Assembly (NCBI GenBank): GCA_050084985.1 | Contig: JBITNC010000001.1 | Location: 32,922,001-32,986,000, forward strand | Length of the DNA: 64,000 nt | Source: Nageia nagi | Lineage: Eukaryota; Pinophyta | Direction of reading: 5' to 3' | Shown here: positions 1 to 12,299 of the stretch, one piece after another | How the letters are laid out: the number at the start of each line of letters is the position of its first letter | How positions within the stretch are numbered: the first letter of the stretch is position 1 | Notes under the pieces: model-generated | What the model was told of the DNA's origin: nothing | Database searches by the model: none | The model's input: the letters and a program-made list of their open reading frames with translations, nothing else | Translations under genes and position numbers: made by a program

Positions 1-1684
1 ATAAAATTTATTATTTTGGCACTCTCCCTAGTAACAATGCTAGAATCATGGTGTATATTAGTTAGTGTCAATCTAGCAAGGTAACTTATGAGGTGTTACA
101 CAATGTATATGCATAAAAAGGTTTACATTAATAATGCTTTCATACTTGTTCTTCTCCCAAATCTTGAGATAAAGATTCATAAAAAAAACTTAGGCATTAC
201 ATGACTATTACTATGAAAGAAAGTATGCAAAACATGAAGCATTAAAAAAATAGGAAACTCACTTATAAGAAAACAAGAAATATGAATAGGAAATATTGCT
301 AGGAAATAAGAACATAAAATAATATAGTGGTTCAATCCCACATGGAATAAGATCTACCACAATAAGAATGTACCAAATCTAAATTCAATACCTCTTAGGA
401 TTATTCTTTCCTATTTAGCAAGCACCCTCCAATGGATAATCAAGAAGTATCCTAATGGTGTTACTTTACTAAAAAAAGATTAAAAAAATTAGATATTAAG
501 GAATACTAATTATATTTTACTAAAAGCATAGGCATGTAACAAATATTCCCTATATATATATATAAAGTCTTTTACATAAAGCTAGTATCTACCATAACAA
601 CTCCTATAGCTTTATGTATATATAGAAAGATCCTAATTTGACCATAACTAATCTGAGCTACTATGCAATGCTCAATATTATGTCAATTATAGAAAAACTA
701 GACTAACTCCTACACTATTTATCTATTCCTTCCATTATAGGAAGGTGCTATCTTGTAACTCATAGATGCCTTGGGAAAAATGGTTCCTTGGAGAATCTTA
801 ATATGCAACATGGTGAACTTCTATTTTCCTTAATCATATCTAGCATATCCACATCACAATCTTGATTTTCCACACAAAATGTATAGTAACTAGGGCATTA
901 TACCTACAAGTTAGTCATAATAATATACATATAAACTCAACATACATATTCACTTAAATGGAGGTAAGGTGGTAATAAAGGATATATTTAAGTGATGTGG
1001 AGTGGCCACCAAGATGAACACAAGGGATCAATTTTAGGGCACATCAATGGGTATTATGGGAATGAATATGAAACCTCCCACAAGATAGCCTATGCATCCA
1101 ATAAGGTCAATAATGCATATATAATTATTCATTCCTAAGAATTATGCAATAAATTCACTCATGATATTAAAGTATTTACAACCCTCATCCACTATACCTA
1201 CATGAATTCATATACAAAGTAAAAAAAATCTTGCTCTAATTCCACCAAAATAATTATTGGTATTTTAATCTATGCATAGCACAAAATGTGCATCAATATA
1301 TAAATAATAAATCCAAACAAAATGATTGTATCAAATGATGAAAATAAGACAAAACTACAATTAAGTGTTTATCTACTCTCTTCATGCCAAAGTAACAATT
1401 TACTTGTAATCCCTTCTCTAACATTTATTATTTATTGATTATTTTCTATTTCCTTCAAGTATTTCTCCTTTCACCTTTGTGTTTCTTGCACCTCATTCTC
1501 TAGTTGTTCACTCAATATTTACACAAGATTCCTAAAAAATATGGTGTATCTCTTTATTGCATTTTGTGAATCAAATATTATGGTTTTAAATGTTACTTAA
1601 GATAGTTTGCATGTCCAAGTTCAACAATGTATGTACCCTTCTATTAACAATACTTTTCATAAAAAATGAATAGAACATGGTTTC
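1..1684. other. AT-rich non-coding stretch
   Basis: No reading frame with recognisable protein character is visible on either strand, and no structured RNA or clear transposon end was found. Composition is strongly AT-biased with scattered A-runs, typical of old, mutated intergenic plant DNA. Confidence 0.6.
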
Positions 1685-2562
1685 CTATCTACTTGAAAGC
1701 ATGCACCATGTAATTGTGCAAGAATATTTAGATCTTGTATTACTTTGAATCACCAATAATATTCATAAGAATATTCTCCATGTTTAAAACATAATTACCA
1801 CTTCAAAATGAATATTTGAAATTAGAACATAAGATGTAGTATGTTTAATACATATATTACGATCATTACATTCTATGAAATTGTGTTGCATCATGCTAGA
1901 GTTTTTTATAAAATCCATTTTATTTATATCCTATGATCATTGTAGTCCATTAAACTATGCTTGCATTATGAATATTATCAAACTATTCCCAGTCCTTGTG
2001 TATTTTAATTGATCTTTGCAACATTTAACATCTTATCATATACACATATTATACATAGAATATTCCTTGCTATTAATCACCAATAGTGGAATATACATCT
2101 TTGGAAGATACAACAAAGGATTATCTACTTAAAAGCATGCACCATGTAATTGTGCAAGAATCTTTAGATCTTGTATTACTTTGAATCACCAATAATCTTC
2201 ATAAGAATATTCTCCATGTTTAAAACAAAATTGCCACTTAAAAATGAATATTTGAAAGTAGAACATAAGATGCAATATGTTTAATACATATCTTACAATA
2301 ATTACAGTCTATGAAATTGTGTTGTATCATGCTAGATTCTTTTTAAAAAAACTATTTTATTTATATCCTATGATCATTATAGTCCATGAAACTATGCTTA
2401 TATCATGCATTTTGTCAAACAATTCTTAGTCCTTGTGTATTTTAATTAATCTTTGCAACATTTAACATCTTATCATATACACGTATTATACTTGGAATAT
2501 TCTTTGATATTAATCAATAATAGTGGAATATGCATAGTTGGAAGATAAAACAAAGGATTATC
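1685..2562. repeat. 436-bp direct tandem duplication, two copies
   Basis: Copy one runs about 1685-2125 and copy two about 2121-2562. Anchors repeat at a fixed offset: the motif ctactt before aaagcatgcaccatg lies at 1689 and 2125, and caaaggattatc lies at 2114 and 2551. The copies differ by scattered substitutions and small indels. A short third piece sharing acttgaaagcatgcaccatg lies at 3149. No coding potential is seen. Confidence 0.85.
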
Positions 2563-3849
2563 ATCATTTTAATGGAATGGGATCCAAAATGACCAAGAAA
2601 GTTACGATTGATCTTGAAAAAAGAGTAGAAGAGACACCACTAAAAATGCCACTAGTGATTAATAACAAATAGTTGAAGTTAAGCTAATTAGTATTGATCT
2701 TGAAGACTTTGAAGGTTACTCAAAATTTAGTGTACTTATTACCCATGTAAAGGAGAAAATATTATTTAGAAGGAATAATAAGATGGACATAATGATAATA
2801 CCTCCTTTTTCAGCATTGTCATCCTCCTTACAAGAAGCTATAGAAATTCCTCTCCCTCCATAGCTAGTTTTTAAGACTTTATTGAGGGTTTTTTAGATGT
2901 TAAGTACAGTTGAAACATACTTGTATATCTAATATGCTTTTGATATATAACATACTTGGATATGCAAAATTGAATCAAACTTATGGTTTGGATGTTGATT
3001 CTTGTTTACCTTGATTTTCATATTATATCTTGGTGTATTTTTATATTTATCCTTGATTTTTATAGCATACCATATGTTGGTACATTTTCATGTAATTGTA
3101 CAAGACTCTTTTATATGATGTAATTACATTATATGGTACAATTACATTACTTGAAAGCATGCACCATGTCATTATGCTTTCAAAATAATTACAAAAGCCT
3201 TATGTATGAAGTCTTTGGCCTAATGCTCTAGTTGTTGGCATTTAAAGTATTTATCTAACTTTGAAGTATTTATTAGAATTTGATGATGATTAAATTTGAC
3301 AAATTCTTTAAATGCCAACAACCATGCATTGGTCCAAAAAACTACATCTTAGAAGACTAGATCCAAGTATTTTTTTAATGGAATTCTAATTATTATACTT
3401 CATGAGGTTTCAAAGATACTTAGATAATATCATATCATATTTAATAACATTTAGTGTATCTATATCATTTCATATCATATGGTACAATTGCATCATTTCA
3501 AAATATATGGTGGATGAGACTAACTTATCACTTTTGTACTGGATTTTGACACTTAGAAAACTTCTACGTTGGGAAGTTTCTTTCCTTCTCCAAGCTAATT
3601 TTTGGGCCTCATTTTGAGATATATTTTGGGATCCTTTTTTTACAAGCATATTATTTTTAAAAATATGGTATATTAAACTCCAAATTGTGATATCAAGAAT
3701 CTCCTTTGGTTCAATAGTGTTCTAATTGTATAAGCATGAAAAAGGTAGTTTGTGACTTTTTGATAGGTTTGTTACAACCATCATCAACTATTAGAAAGGA
3801 AAAAAGATAAAATTAATATAATATTAAAGGATAGAACATATAATAAAAT
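2563..3849. other. AT-rich non-coding stretch
   Basis: No recognisable gene. A 71-codon open frame at 3402-3617 has no family resemblance and lies in simple AT-rich sequence, so it is not called. A fragment at 3149-3169 matches the start of the 436-bp repeat unit upstream. Confidence 0.5.
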
Positions 3850-4025
3850 ATATTATCAAGATGTACTATGCCCCATTCTTATATTATAACTAGAAAATAT
3901 CATCATGAGATGCTATACCCCATTCTTAGACATGTGATGAAGGATATCGTAATGAGGTACTATGTTCCATTCTTCAATTCAAAAAAAAATCATCATCATG
4001 AGGTATTATGATCCATTTTTACATA
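3850..4025. repeat. 47-bp minisatellite, about four copies
   Basis: The core (c)cccattctt recurs at 3871, 3918, 3965 and, as atccattttt, at 4011, giving spacings of 47, 47 and 46. Each core is preceded by an imperfect atcatgaggtactatg-like stretch. Copies are diverged and the array is short. Confidence 0.7.
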
Positions 4026-5779
4026 TATTATGGTTAATTAGTAATCCAAAAATAAATTCAAAGGATATCATGGATAGATGATGGTTAATTTCCCAACAAA
4101 TAAAGGAACAAAGGATAGAAGGATAGAGAATTTAACACATCATGATAAATTATCAAGCATACAAAAGATAAAATTTGAGAAAATAATAATCATAACAATA
4201 TCTTATTTTAATTAAATAGATACAAAGGTTTAATAAGCTCCTTATATGTTTATGTGAAAATATACCCCTAGGTTTATGATTTTATCATATTTTGCAAATT
4301 TACACTTATGCAACAACATCAATTTTATAATTTTTGACATATATATTTTTAAATTATTTTAATTTTTTGGACTAAATTAACAACCTGTGATATGTTAGTT
4401 CAAAGATAAGGTGATTTTGACTCTCATTATAGATGCTACTAGTAGAGTCAATACTACTATGTGGAGTTAAATGAATGATAATTTTAACAAGTTCATTAAA
4501 TTTGTGTACGTGATTTGAATTTAATATTTTTAGTACAAACTTATAGGTTGTTAATATCATTTATTTTTAATATTTTTAAGTTTTTTCCCATAAATATTTA
4601 TAAATATGACTATATTTTATTTCATATTCATATTCTTTTATGATTTTAGCTCTAAGCTTATGACATTTTTAAATATGTGAGCTAGACTTATATTTTTGTC
4701 ATTGAGTTATGTAATGAAAGTGAATAATTTTTTATACATTTATTTTCCTTTAGATATGAAGCTAACTAAGAAAATCAGATATAGATCCTAGTTGCTCTAT
4801 AGAAACCTTGTTTTGACTCATGTTGTAAGCTTCAATTATCATTATTTATTTTTATTTTACATTTTACTTAGGCTTGTTATGTTTATATATTTATTTTTGT
4901 ATTTAATTTGTTAAAATTTAGTTTATAAACTTTATATTTTCAATTTTAAGCTGAGAGATTCTTTATTTACCATGTTTTAGAGAATAATTTTTCTTACTTT
5001 CAAGTTTTTCATCATGGAAAAATTATTTATAGCTTGTATGTTCAATTTCCAGTCATAATTCCTTATATTGATAATATCAGTGCTAGGTCATCTACACAAT
5101 AGTAATATTGAATAAACATGGTGGAAGTCCCTTTGGTTGTATATTTTTGGGTTAATTCTTATACAACTTATTTTATTTAAGTATATAATTAATATCATTA
5201 TATCAAAAATTAAACAAAAATCTTCAATTTTACATAATATAATATAACTAATACATACCTTGTTATGTTGAGTGCAGTGTTGTTCTTACCTAATGGAACC
5301 TGAGCTATAAATTCATAGTTGGAATATTTCCTAATCCTAGTTTAATGCTTGGATAATTAATGATATTACTCTTCTTGGCAAGGTCAGTATAGGATACTTA
5401 CTTCAGGTCACCTATGTTCTGATGGATTATGAGATGCTTATTGCATTGTTGAAGTGTTAGTATAATTCTATCCATATATTTCACCTTAATATGAGTAAAA
5501 TCACTATCATACTTAAGTACATATATTGTATTCTTTAACTCCCAATGAAGGAAAAAGTAGTCTATGTGAATGAGGGTCTGCATTTTGAGATTATGAATAG
5601 ATTATCTAAGAGATTGAATAGGATAAAGGATAATTATTATACCAATAAAGTTTCTTTCAATATTTCATAATGTAGGGTAGAGTGTGGAGGTCCAAGTATT
5701 TTTGTCACATCATAGCCTACCACATTAACACCATCATTTATTTACCTAAAAACCATGAGATATTTCCATGTGGATTGAT
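4026..5779. other. AT-rich non-coding stretch
   Basis: No gene, RNA or transposon end was recognised. Small open frames at 4372-4560 and 5398-5583 show no family character and are treated as chance. Confidence 0.5.
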
Positions 5780-6025
5780 ACATGTGATAAAATATATGAT
5801 CAAGAGAGAGAGTGTTATGCTTGGGCCTTGTATATTCTAGCATAAATTTATCATGACTTGCATAAGGTTTTGAAATTTTTTAATAATGGTAGGTGAGTGG
5901 TTCATTCCTTCATTCTTCAATGTTTGATGTATGAATGTCATATATTAGTTTTTAGACCTATTAAGCTTAATATACCTCTAAAGGATGAGGAATTACCCAT
6001 TTGGTATAGGTGGGAATTGTTATGA
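5780..6025 (+). pseudogene. Possible decayed coding fragment, unassigned
   Basis: One plus-strand frame gives 81 codons of protein-like composition with only two internal stops (a TAA and a TGA) before a final TGA. It contains stretches such as YAWALYILA, IYHDLHKVLKFFNNGR and LPIWYRWELL. The pattern of a short hydrophobic helix followed by an arginine-proline (RP) segment faintly recalls plant mobile domain proteins, but I cannot establish homology. The rest of the gene is not visible on either side. It could be chance in AT-rich DNA. Confidence 0.25.
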
Positions 6026-7675
6026 TAAATATTAATACCAATTTGGATGATGCATTCAAACTTGTATCACCAAGTGCTAACCCTCAATAGTATCAATAGG
6101 TATCTAAGATTATCAAACTATAACCTTTATTTTATGTAATCTAAATCATTGCACAATATACTAGACCCATTGATACACTAAATGGCTTAGGATTGTAATC
6201 CATTTTTGATATTTCCTATAGATTATATGTTAAGCTTTGATATCATCAATTTATTCAACTTTTAAATGGAAATGTATTACATTTGAGAGAAAATTACCTA
6301 AATACCTCCTAACTAGTCTATACCAAAATACAAAATAATGCCTTGTACATTAAGTGTTATAAATAAAATAATAATAATTAATATTATTTACAAAATATTT
6401 GATTTAACCAATTAACCATGAAATAATATATAATTGATGACATGAATGATGACAATATCCTAACTAACCTTGACTTATCAATATGGGATTTATAAAAGAT
6501 ACAAAATTGTACTTTACCTATGATGATGATCAAAGATGATATCCAATCAAAAGAGGATGAACAATGAGTTTATTTGAAGAATGGAGCCATGAATCCAACC
6601 TCAACCTAACACTGGTGCTAGGAATCTAGCTACTCCACCTGATTATCATTCTAGAATGCCTTTCCCTTTCAATCAATGTTATCATCTCACCTTCTATGCA
6701 TGTAATATCATTCATGAATGGATGAAGGATTGTAGGAATATGGAGCTCAAAGTCTAACAATATCTAGAAATGATAGGTTGTATTAAAAAATATTGATCAA
6801 TAATGACATAATTATATTTCTACCTATCAAGGGTTTGAGATTATGTCATATCATATCATATCTTTGATCATGCAAAATCGCTCCACCTTTATAGGTAATA
6901 GGTTTAGTGTTGAGGTGCCTCCTTAGGCTTATTATGATGTCATGCTGACCTGTTATTATAAAATATAAAAGTAGATGAGAGTGCACATTGAAAAGAGCAT
7001 TTATTTAATAAATTAAATAAATTATAATTAAATTAAAATTCCTTTTTACATGTTAACAAATGCCCCACTTTGAATATATTTTGATGCTTTTGTGATAAAA
7101 AATAATCAAAGCACAAATTCAAAGTATATCAAGAAAAGTAAGAAAGTAATTCTTGAAAAGTTCTCCTTGGTAGTAACTTTGGATACCCTAATTATTTTCC
7201 TATATTATGCCCCATATTTGACTTGGTTGCAACAATATGAAACTCTCATCATAGGATAAATCCAAGGTAAAGACAAAGGACCCTAAAAAGATCTTAAATA
7301 AGAAATATTTTTGCACAAGATATCTCAAATATAGACATTAAACATCATGTTATGGAAAGTATGTAATTCTCTTTAATGTTTTGAGGTTGACTTATATATT
7401 AATTTGAATTATTGACATTTCAAGTCCATTTTGTGGGACCCATATTCAAAATTACTAAATGAAGAAAATAAAAGTTTAACCTTATTCTTTGAGTAGAGAT
7501 TAGCACTACCCAATTTTATAAGATCAATGTCAACTCTATCATTATAAAATATCAAAAAGATAAATATAGTTAAATTATACATAAAAATATTATCATAAAA
7601 ATGTAAAGAATAGGAAAAACCAAGTTAAAATACAAAATTTATGGTTATTTAAGTATCATATTATTTTTATTCTAT
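6026..7675. other. AT-rich non-coding stretch including the presumed 3' flank of the Penelope-like element
   Basis: No gene recognised. The part next to 7676 would be the 3' untranslated region of the minus-strand Penelope-like element, but I could not define a 3' end, tail or target duplication. Confidence 0.45.
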
Positions 7676-7683
7676 TTTGTAAA

Positions 7684-7999
7684 TTAGATCAATAATAGGT
7701 AACCATGACCTACTAATCTCAATACCTTTGTCTCTATTAATATTACTAGGGTTAAATTTAATTTCAATAGAGACTCTAAGTCTTCATTATTGGAATTTAT
7801 CACATCTATCCAAGACTTCAACCTTATCCATGAGTATATGGTGTTTAGTTTTATCCACATATTCAACAAGGGTAGATTTGATTATTCTATTATATTGTAA
7901 ATCTGCATAATATTCTTTATCTCTTTCAAGTATTGTCCTACCTATTTCATTAATGTAATAAGTTCCACACTCACACATTATCTTTTATACACCTTTATA
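7684..7999 (-). pseudogene. PLE GIY-YIG endonuclease domain, frameshifted
   Basis: The start of the domain reads KIMCECGTYYINEIGRTILER at 7920-7985, the CxCG...YIxExGR hallmark of the PLE-type GIY-YIG nuclease. It continues with DLQYNRIIKSTLVEYVD and KHHILMDKVEVLDR. The domain end is in another frame at about 7680-7775: SIEIKFNPSNINRDKGIEIS followed by a conserved tryptophan. A stop replaces the tyrosine expected before the CECG segment. In active elements this nuclease nicks the target DNA to prime reverse transcription. At least one frameshift (near 7780) and one stop inactivate it. Confidence 0.85.
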
Positions 8000-8475
8000 T
8001 TGTAATGGTTCTAAGTTATCCTTCACATATATGAACATGTTCTCTAATTTATTGTAAAGAAGAAAAATTGTCTTAATATATGCTTTCATTAATATTCAAG
8101 CTAAATTATCACTTAAACCCTTGAGATAAGAAAGGTGGCCTACCCCTATGTATGAATTAATATCATTATGGTCTAATATCTCATTATTTTTTTCTCTTTA
8201 TATATTATTCCATGCATGTCTAATATCTTTAGTATAATAACCATTACTTAGTATTTCTTTAGTTATATGTATTTTCTCCTTATGTAAATGGTCATTATAT
8301 GAAATTCTAAGGGCTCTAGTTATAAGAGTATTGAGTAACCTCATATTTTCAACATAATGATTATGAGATGAGGCATGCAATTATATGTCTATATGTGTCT
8401 TTTTTCTATATACCTCATGTCCTAAATCCACATTATCCTTTTTATACACTAGTACATCTAAGAAAAGAATCTCAA
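8000..8475 (-). pseudogene. PLE RT-to-endonuclease linker
   Basis: Minus-strand translation gives FLDVLVYKKDN, VYRKKTHIDI, a TAA, then HASSHNHYVENMRLLNTL and ALRISYNDHLHKEK with KEILSNGYYTKDI (open part 8198-8380). This matches the conserved C-terminal part of PLE RTs, where VYRKxTHTD is followed by an NTL...RA...NGY module before the endonuclease. It keeps the expected order and spacing between the RT upstream and the nuclease downstream. Confidence 0.8.
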
Positions 8476-8547
8476 TGTAAATTGAATATAATCATCAATT
8501 GAATTATGGTGGTTATGAAAAAATTCAACAGAATCTTTTCCATGTGG

Positions 8548-9276
8548 CTAATTCATATTTGTGACATCCACATATCTATCCCACCATTCTAGTTTTAAAG
8601 GAAATGAATCAAGATCCTTTACTTCAAACCACTCCATATATAAGTTGGCAACAATGGGAGATAATTGAGATCCCATTGCTACCCCATACACTTGTCCATA
8701 GAAATCCCCTTTGTAACTAAAAAAATTAGTTTCAAAGAATCTTTTAATCAAACCTAATGTATCATGGTATAATAAGTTACATATAACATTTAGTGCTTTA
8801 TATATAGGGATTTTTGTGTATAAGGAAACAACATCAAAACTAACCAAAATATCACCATTGTTAACTTTGTGATTCTTTAACTTGCTTATAAAATGTTCAA
8901 AGTTCTTAATGTATGAATATGTCTTAGCTAATAGGTGTTCTAGTTTTTCCTTAGTTATATATTTAGCTAACTTATAAGTTAGAGAGTCAATGGTATCCAC
9001 AATGGGCCTAATTGTAATACCTTCTTTATGTATTTTTGGGGCCCCAAATATTTTAGGAATTAAATTTTTCTTGGTTTCTCTACCTAAAAAAGACATTAAT
9101 ATAGTTTTCTTTACTTTCTTAATAATTTTATTCAAGGGGTTAGTATTTAATTTATTATAGCTACCTAAAGAAATAAGATGATCTAACATTTTTATATGGT
9201 AGTCATTAATATTAAGAATTATAGTTGCATTTTCTTTATCCACTTTAAATATGAAAATATCTTTTTTATTTTTCAA
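8548..9276 (-). pseudogene. PLE reverse transcriptase domain
   Basis: A 242-residue open stretch carries the PLE reverse transcriptase core. In order it has DKENATIILNINDY, PKIFGAPKIHKEG followed by RPIVDTI (fingers), the first catalytic block VSFDVVSLYTKIP with its aspartate intact, and GVAMGSQLSPIVANLYM. The palm motif reads RYVDV at about 8575, where active PLEs have YVDD, so the second catalytic aspartate has become valine. A stop follows at once. The conserved FFHNHHNSIDDYIQFT block then continues at about 8480-8530, a frameshift lies near 8475, and the frame resumes in VYRKKTHIDI. The enzyme would be target-primed. This copy is dead by both active-site and frame damage. Confidence 0.9.
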
Positions 9277-9279
9277 TTC

Positions 9280-10433
9280 TCTTAAAGTAACCTCGTCATA
9301 CTTGGAAATATTTTTCTTTGCTGGTTTTGTTTATTTTAATACTCTTACATAATCTTAGAGAATATTTTTAGCCACATTATTAGGAAGGTATTTTATAGCT
9401 AACTTAATACCATAAATTGAATTTGTCATAAGGAATTTGATTGGGAGTGATAGCAAAATTGAGACCCTTACTCAAAATATTCATAGCATGATTACTTAGA
9501 ACAACACTAGAGAGATTAACAACACCTTTAAACATAGACCTTTCAAAATTTCTGAGTAAGCATTGTGAATTAGATATAAATAAATCATTAACATGGAAAG
9601 AAGAGTGAGAAGAAGATTGTATCTCATAGGGTGATGTATATGTATTTAAAGATGAAAAAGATGCATCAATTAGAGAAGAGGAATAAGGAGAAGAAGAAAG
9701 TAAAGGTTCTTAACTTTTATCATTGCATGTATCATCTTCATATAAGATTTATAGGTTATTAAAGAAATTACTATTTAACAACATAGGAGGAATGCTACTT
9801 AATGAAATTAAATGAGTGGTGGTACAAATTTTAAGAAGCATATATTTAATATAATGAATCTTATTATCAAGAAATGGGGTATAATCAACATAGTTATGTA
9901 AAATATTAATTTCTAGAATTAGCTTATCATGGATTTTTAGAGTTTCAAATTTCTTTATATGTATTTTGGTTCTAGATATTTCCTCCCCCTCTAATTTAGT
10001 TTATGAACTCATGTATATGATATTCCATGTATTTATATCAACAATGTTAGCAATTTTGATATGTAGTGAGAATAAGTTTCTAGAAATATCATCTAGTTTT
10101 TTCCTTTTATTCTTGATCTTAATACACAAAATAGCCATACTAGCTCTCTCTATATTTTTTTTACATCTAACATCATAAGAGGGGTATTTTAATCTCGTAA
10201 AATTAGGTAATATATGCTCATTTCTACATCTTTTTAGAAAGGTCAAGTCTATTAGAAGCATAATTTTCTTCATTCTTAGAGATTCAAATCTTCCAACCTC
10301 TTTGGGGAGATCCCTTTCATAGAGGGAGATCTTCCCACTTAGTATTAGGCAAGTATTATGATTCTCTTTAGTAATTTGAGGTTGATCAAATGATGTTAAA
10401 ATCCTTTTCCTAAAGTGATCAAATGATGAAAAT
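9280..10433 (-). pseudogene. PLE N-terminal region, decayed
   Basis: From 10433 downward one minus-strand frame is open into the segment beginning at methionine 10273 (MKKIMLLIDLTFLKRCRNE), which stops near 10001. The FLKRC...ILPNF pattern is the conserved basic segment near the N terminus of Penelope-like proteins. After several stops, the same protein resumes at about 9420-9540 with VVNLSSVVLS and LSKGLNFAITP, a block that precedes the RT fingers in PLEs. The true start is uncertain: the frame is open upstream of M10273 to about 10430, where a TGA occurs. Frame breaks lie between 9280 and 9420. Confidence 0.8.
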
Positions 10434-10487
10434 CACAACCCTTGGATCTGTCTTTATTGATCTTGTAAGTGATAAGAAGGAAAATAT

Positions 10488-11208
10488 TGTTGAACTATGT
10501 GTGACACTAAGATGGGGGTTGAATCAATGGGAATTTAAAATTTAACCAACTATAAAAATCTAGCAATCAAACACACTAAAAAAAGCATCCATAACATAAT
10601 ACAAGATTTATAGTGGAAACTCAATGTGAGAAAAACCACTATACCAATGGATTGCTTGGAATCCCAACTAAAATCTAGTTAAAAATAAGATGGATGGAAT
10701 TTTATGAATTTTTACAACATCCACTATGATGATGGTACCACCCAACCAAATACTTTGTAGGACCCATTGGATAGAGCTTCGACCTTGATTGCCAAGCATT
10801 CACTCAGTAAGAACTCAAAGTTGTAATAAAAATGAATCCAATTCTTGAATACCATGAATGATATTTCTCAACTTCAATCTCTTCTTACACTGACTATCTC
10901 AATCCCACTACACTCCAATAATCTAAAAGCTAATTCTCTACACACACAACAACAAAAAAATTTCATAAGCTCAACAAAAACCCTCTAAATAAAATTATGA
11001 ATTTGTACCACAAGATAATATTTTTAGTTATCCATGATGTATCACATGGGAGACATGATGAACTTATAGATATTTGAATTTTGCATGCTCTAGAAAAGAA
11101 TGGAATCAAATAAAGTCATGGATCAAAAGTTATAGCCAAAATCATGAGACACCCTTCATTATCTCTTTTTTAGTCTTTTCTTGAAAAAAACCAAAACATT
11201 TTTGTAAT
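10488..11208 (-). repeat. Copia-2 3' LTR, outer part
   Basis: Begins tgttgaactatgtgtgacac and aligns along its length with 55540-56250. It is cut at 11208 by Gypsy-2 and resumes at 49030. Confidence 0.88.
11204..11208. repeat. Target-site duplication of Gypsy-2, left copy (gtaat)
   Basis: The five bases gtaat precede the terminal TG of Gypsy-2. The right-hand copy at 49025-49029 is gtaac, one transition different. Confidence 0.75.
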
Positions 11209-12299
11209 TGTTGATCGATATAATGTAACCTCAAAGGGTTTGGTTTGGTCAAGTTCTCCATTTTCCACAATAGTAGGTTCCTTGAAAGAGCAAAAAGGTC
11301 ATGGGAATGCTCTCATATTGGTTTTCTACTCAATCTCTAAGTTATAGGCTAGTTCCTATCTATTATGAAGGTTAAAAGTAATATGAAAGAGATTAAAGGT
11401 ATAGAGTTACAAGAAAGAGATTAACAAATCAAACTAAAACCAAAGCAAGAACTTCACATCTCGAGCATTACAACATAGGTAGCAATCCATAACAAAGATT
11501 AAGAATAGTGAGCTATCTTACCCTTGGGGCCTCACAATCATAATACACAACCATAACTTAAGACATCATCTCATACACAACATTTACAAAAATAATAAAC
11601 AACCACTTGTTGCAAAAGGGTAAAGCATTATCTATTTGCATTATCATATATGAAACTATATGACATACCTAGGCAAATTTGCTAAAATGTTTAACCTCTT
11701 TGATTTCTAATAATTTACCATTTATACATTTACATGTCCTCTAGGTTGTTATCTATTATCAATATACATAATTACTCATATTTATTAAAATAGGTAAAGA
11801 AAATTATTTACAATAAATTTTACAACTATGTTAGCTTACACAATGAATAAGTACCAACAGCATGACTAGCTGAGAATTTGAATTTTTTGAACAATCAACA
11901 ATCATATTCATTGAGTTGTAATCCTCTTGACATGCCATTAACTACTCCTTCTTTAGACCTGTAGTTGATTAAATATGGTGTTGTAGTTGATTGAAAAAGT
12001 ACTCATCTATAGTTTGATAGATATAATCTGGCACTATGTTTAGTTGATAGCTATCTACTTCTTTACAACTATTGATGATCCATACTATAGTTCTTAAATG
12101 AATAGAGTAATGGAGGGTTTTGAATAGTATATTAACCTAGTTTGAGAAGAAACTACCACTATTATGTGGAATTGAGTCAAAGATGACACATTAATAGGGC
12201 CCTAAGGGTTAAACACTTAAGATCAAGTGGACCTAGGTTTTACTTCTTATCCATTACTCTTACCTTAGTTTGGTGGGTATTATTTCTTTTTTCCAAGTT

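Larger units (their letters stand above)
7676..10440 (-). mobile_element. Penelope-like retroelement (PLE) with GIY-YIG endonuclease, decayed
   Basis: Reading on the minus strand, one ancestral coding region of about 2.75 kb shows the full domain order of an endonuclease-positive PLE. First is an N-terminal region with the lysine/arginine-rich FLKRCRNEHILP motif. A conserved LSKGLNFAITP block and the reverse transcriptase follow, then the RT-to-endonuclease linker and a GIY-YIG nuclease. PLEs are common in animals; in plants they are known to me from conifers (called Dryads), where horizontal transfer from arthropods was proposed. Frameshifts and stops break the frame at several places, so it is inactive. 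The outer LTR element Copia-2 begins only about 50 bp upstream of the open frame. The terminal repeats expected of PLEs were not delimited. Confidence 0.88.

Noticed and set aside
10001-10178. Plus-strand 70-codon hydrophobic frame at 9966-10178
   Set aside because: Shadow of the PLE N-terminal region, which reads on the minus strand with conserved motifs.
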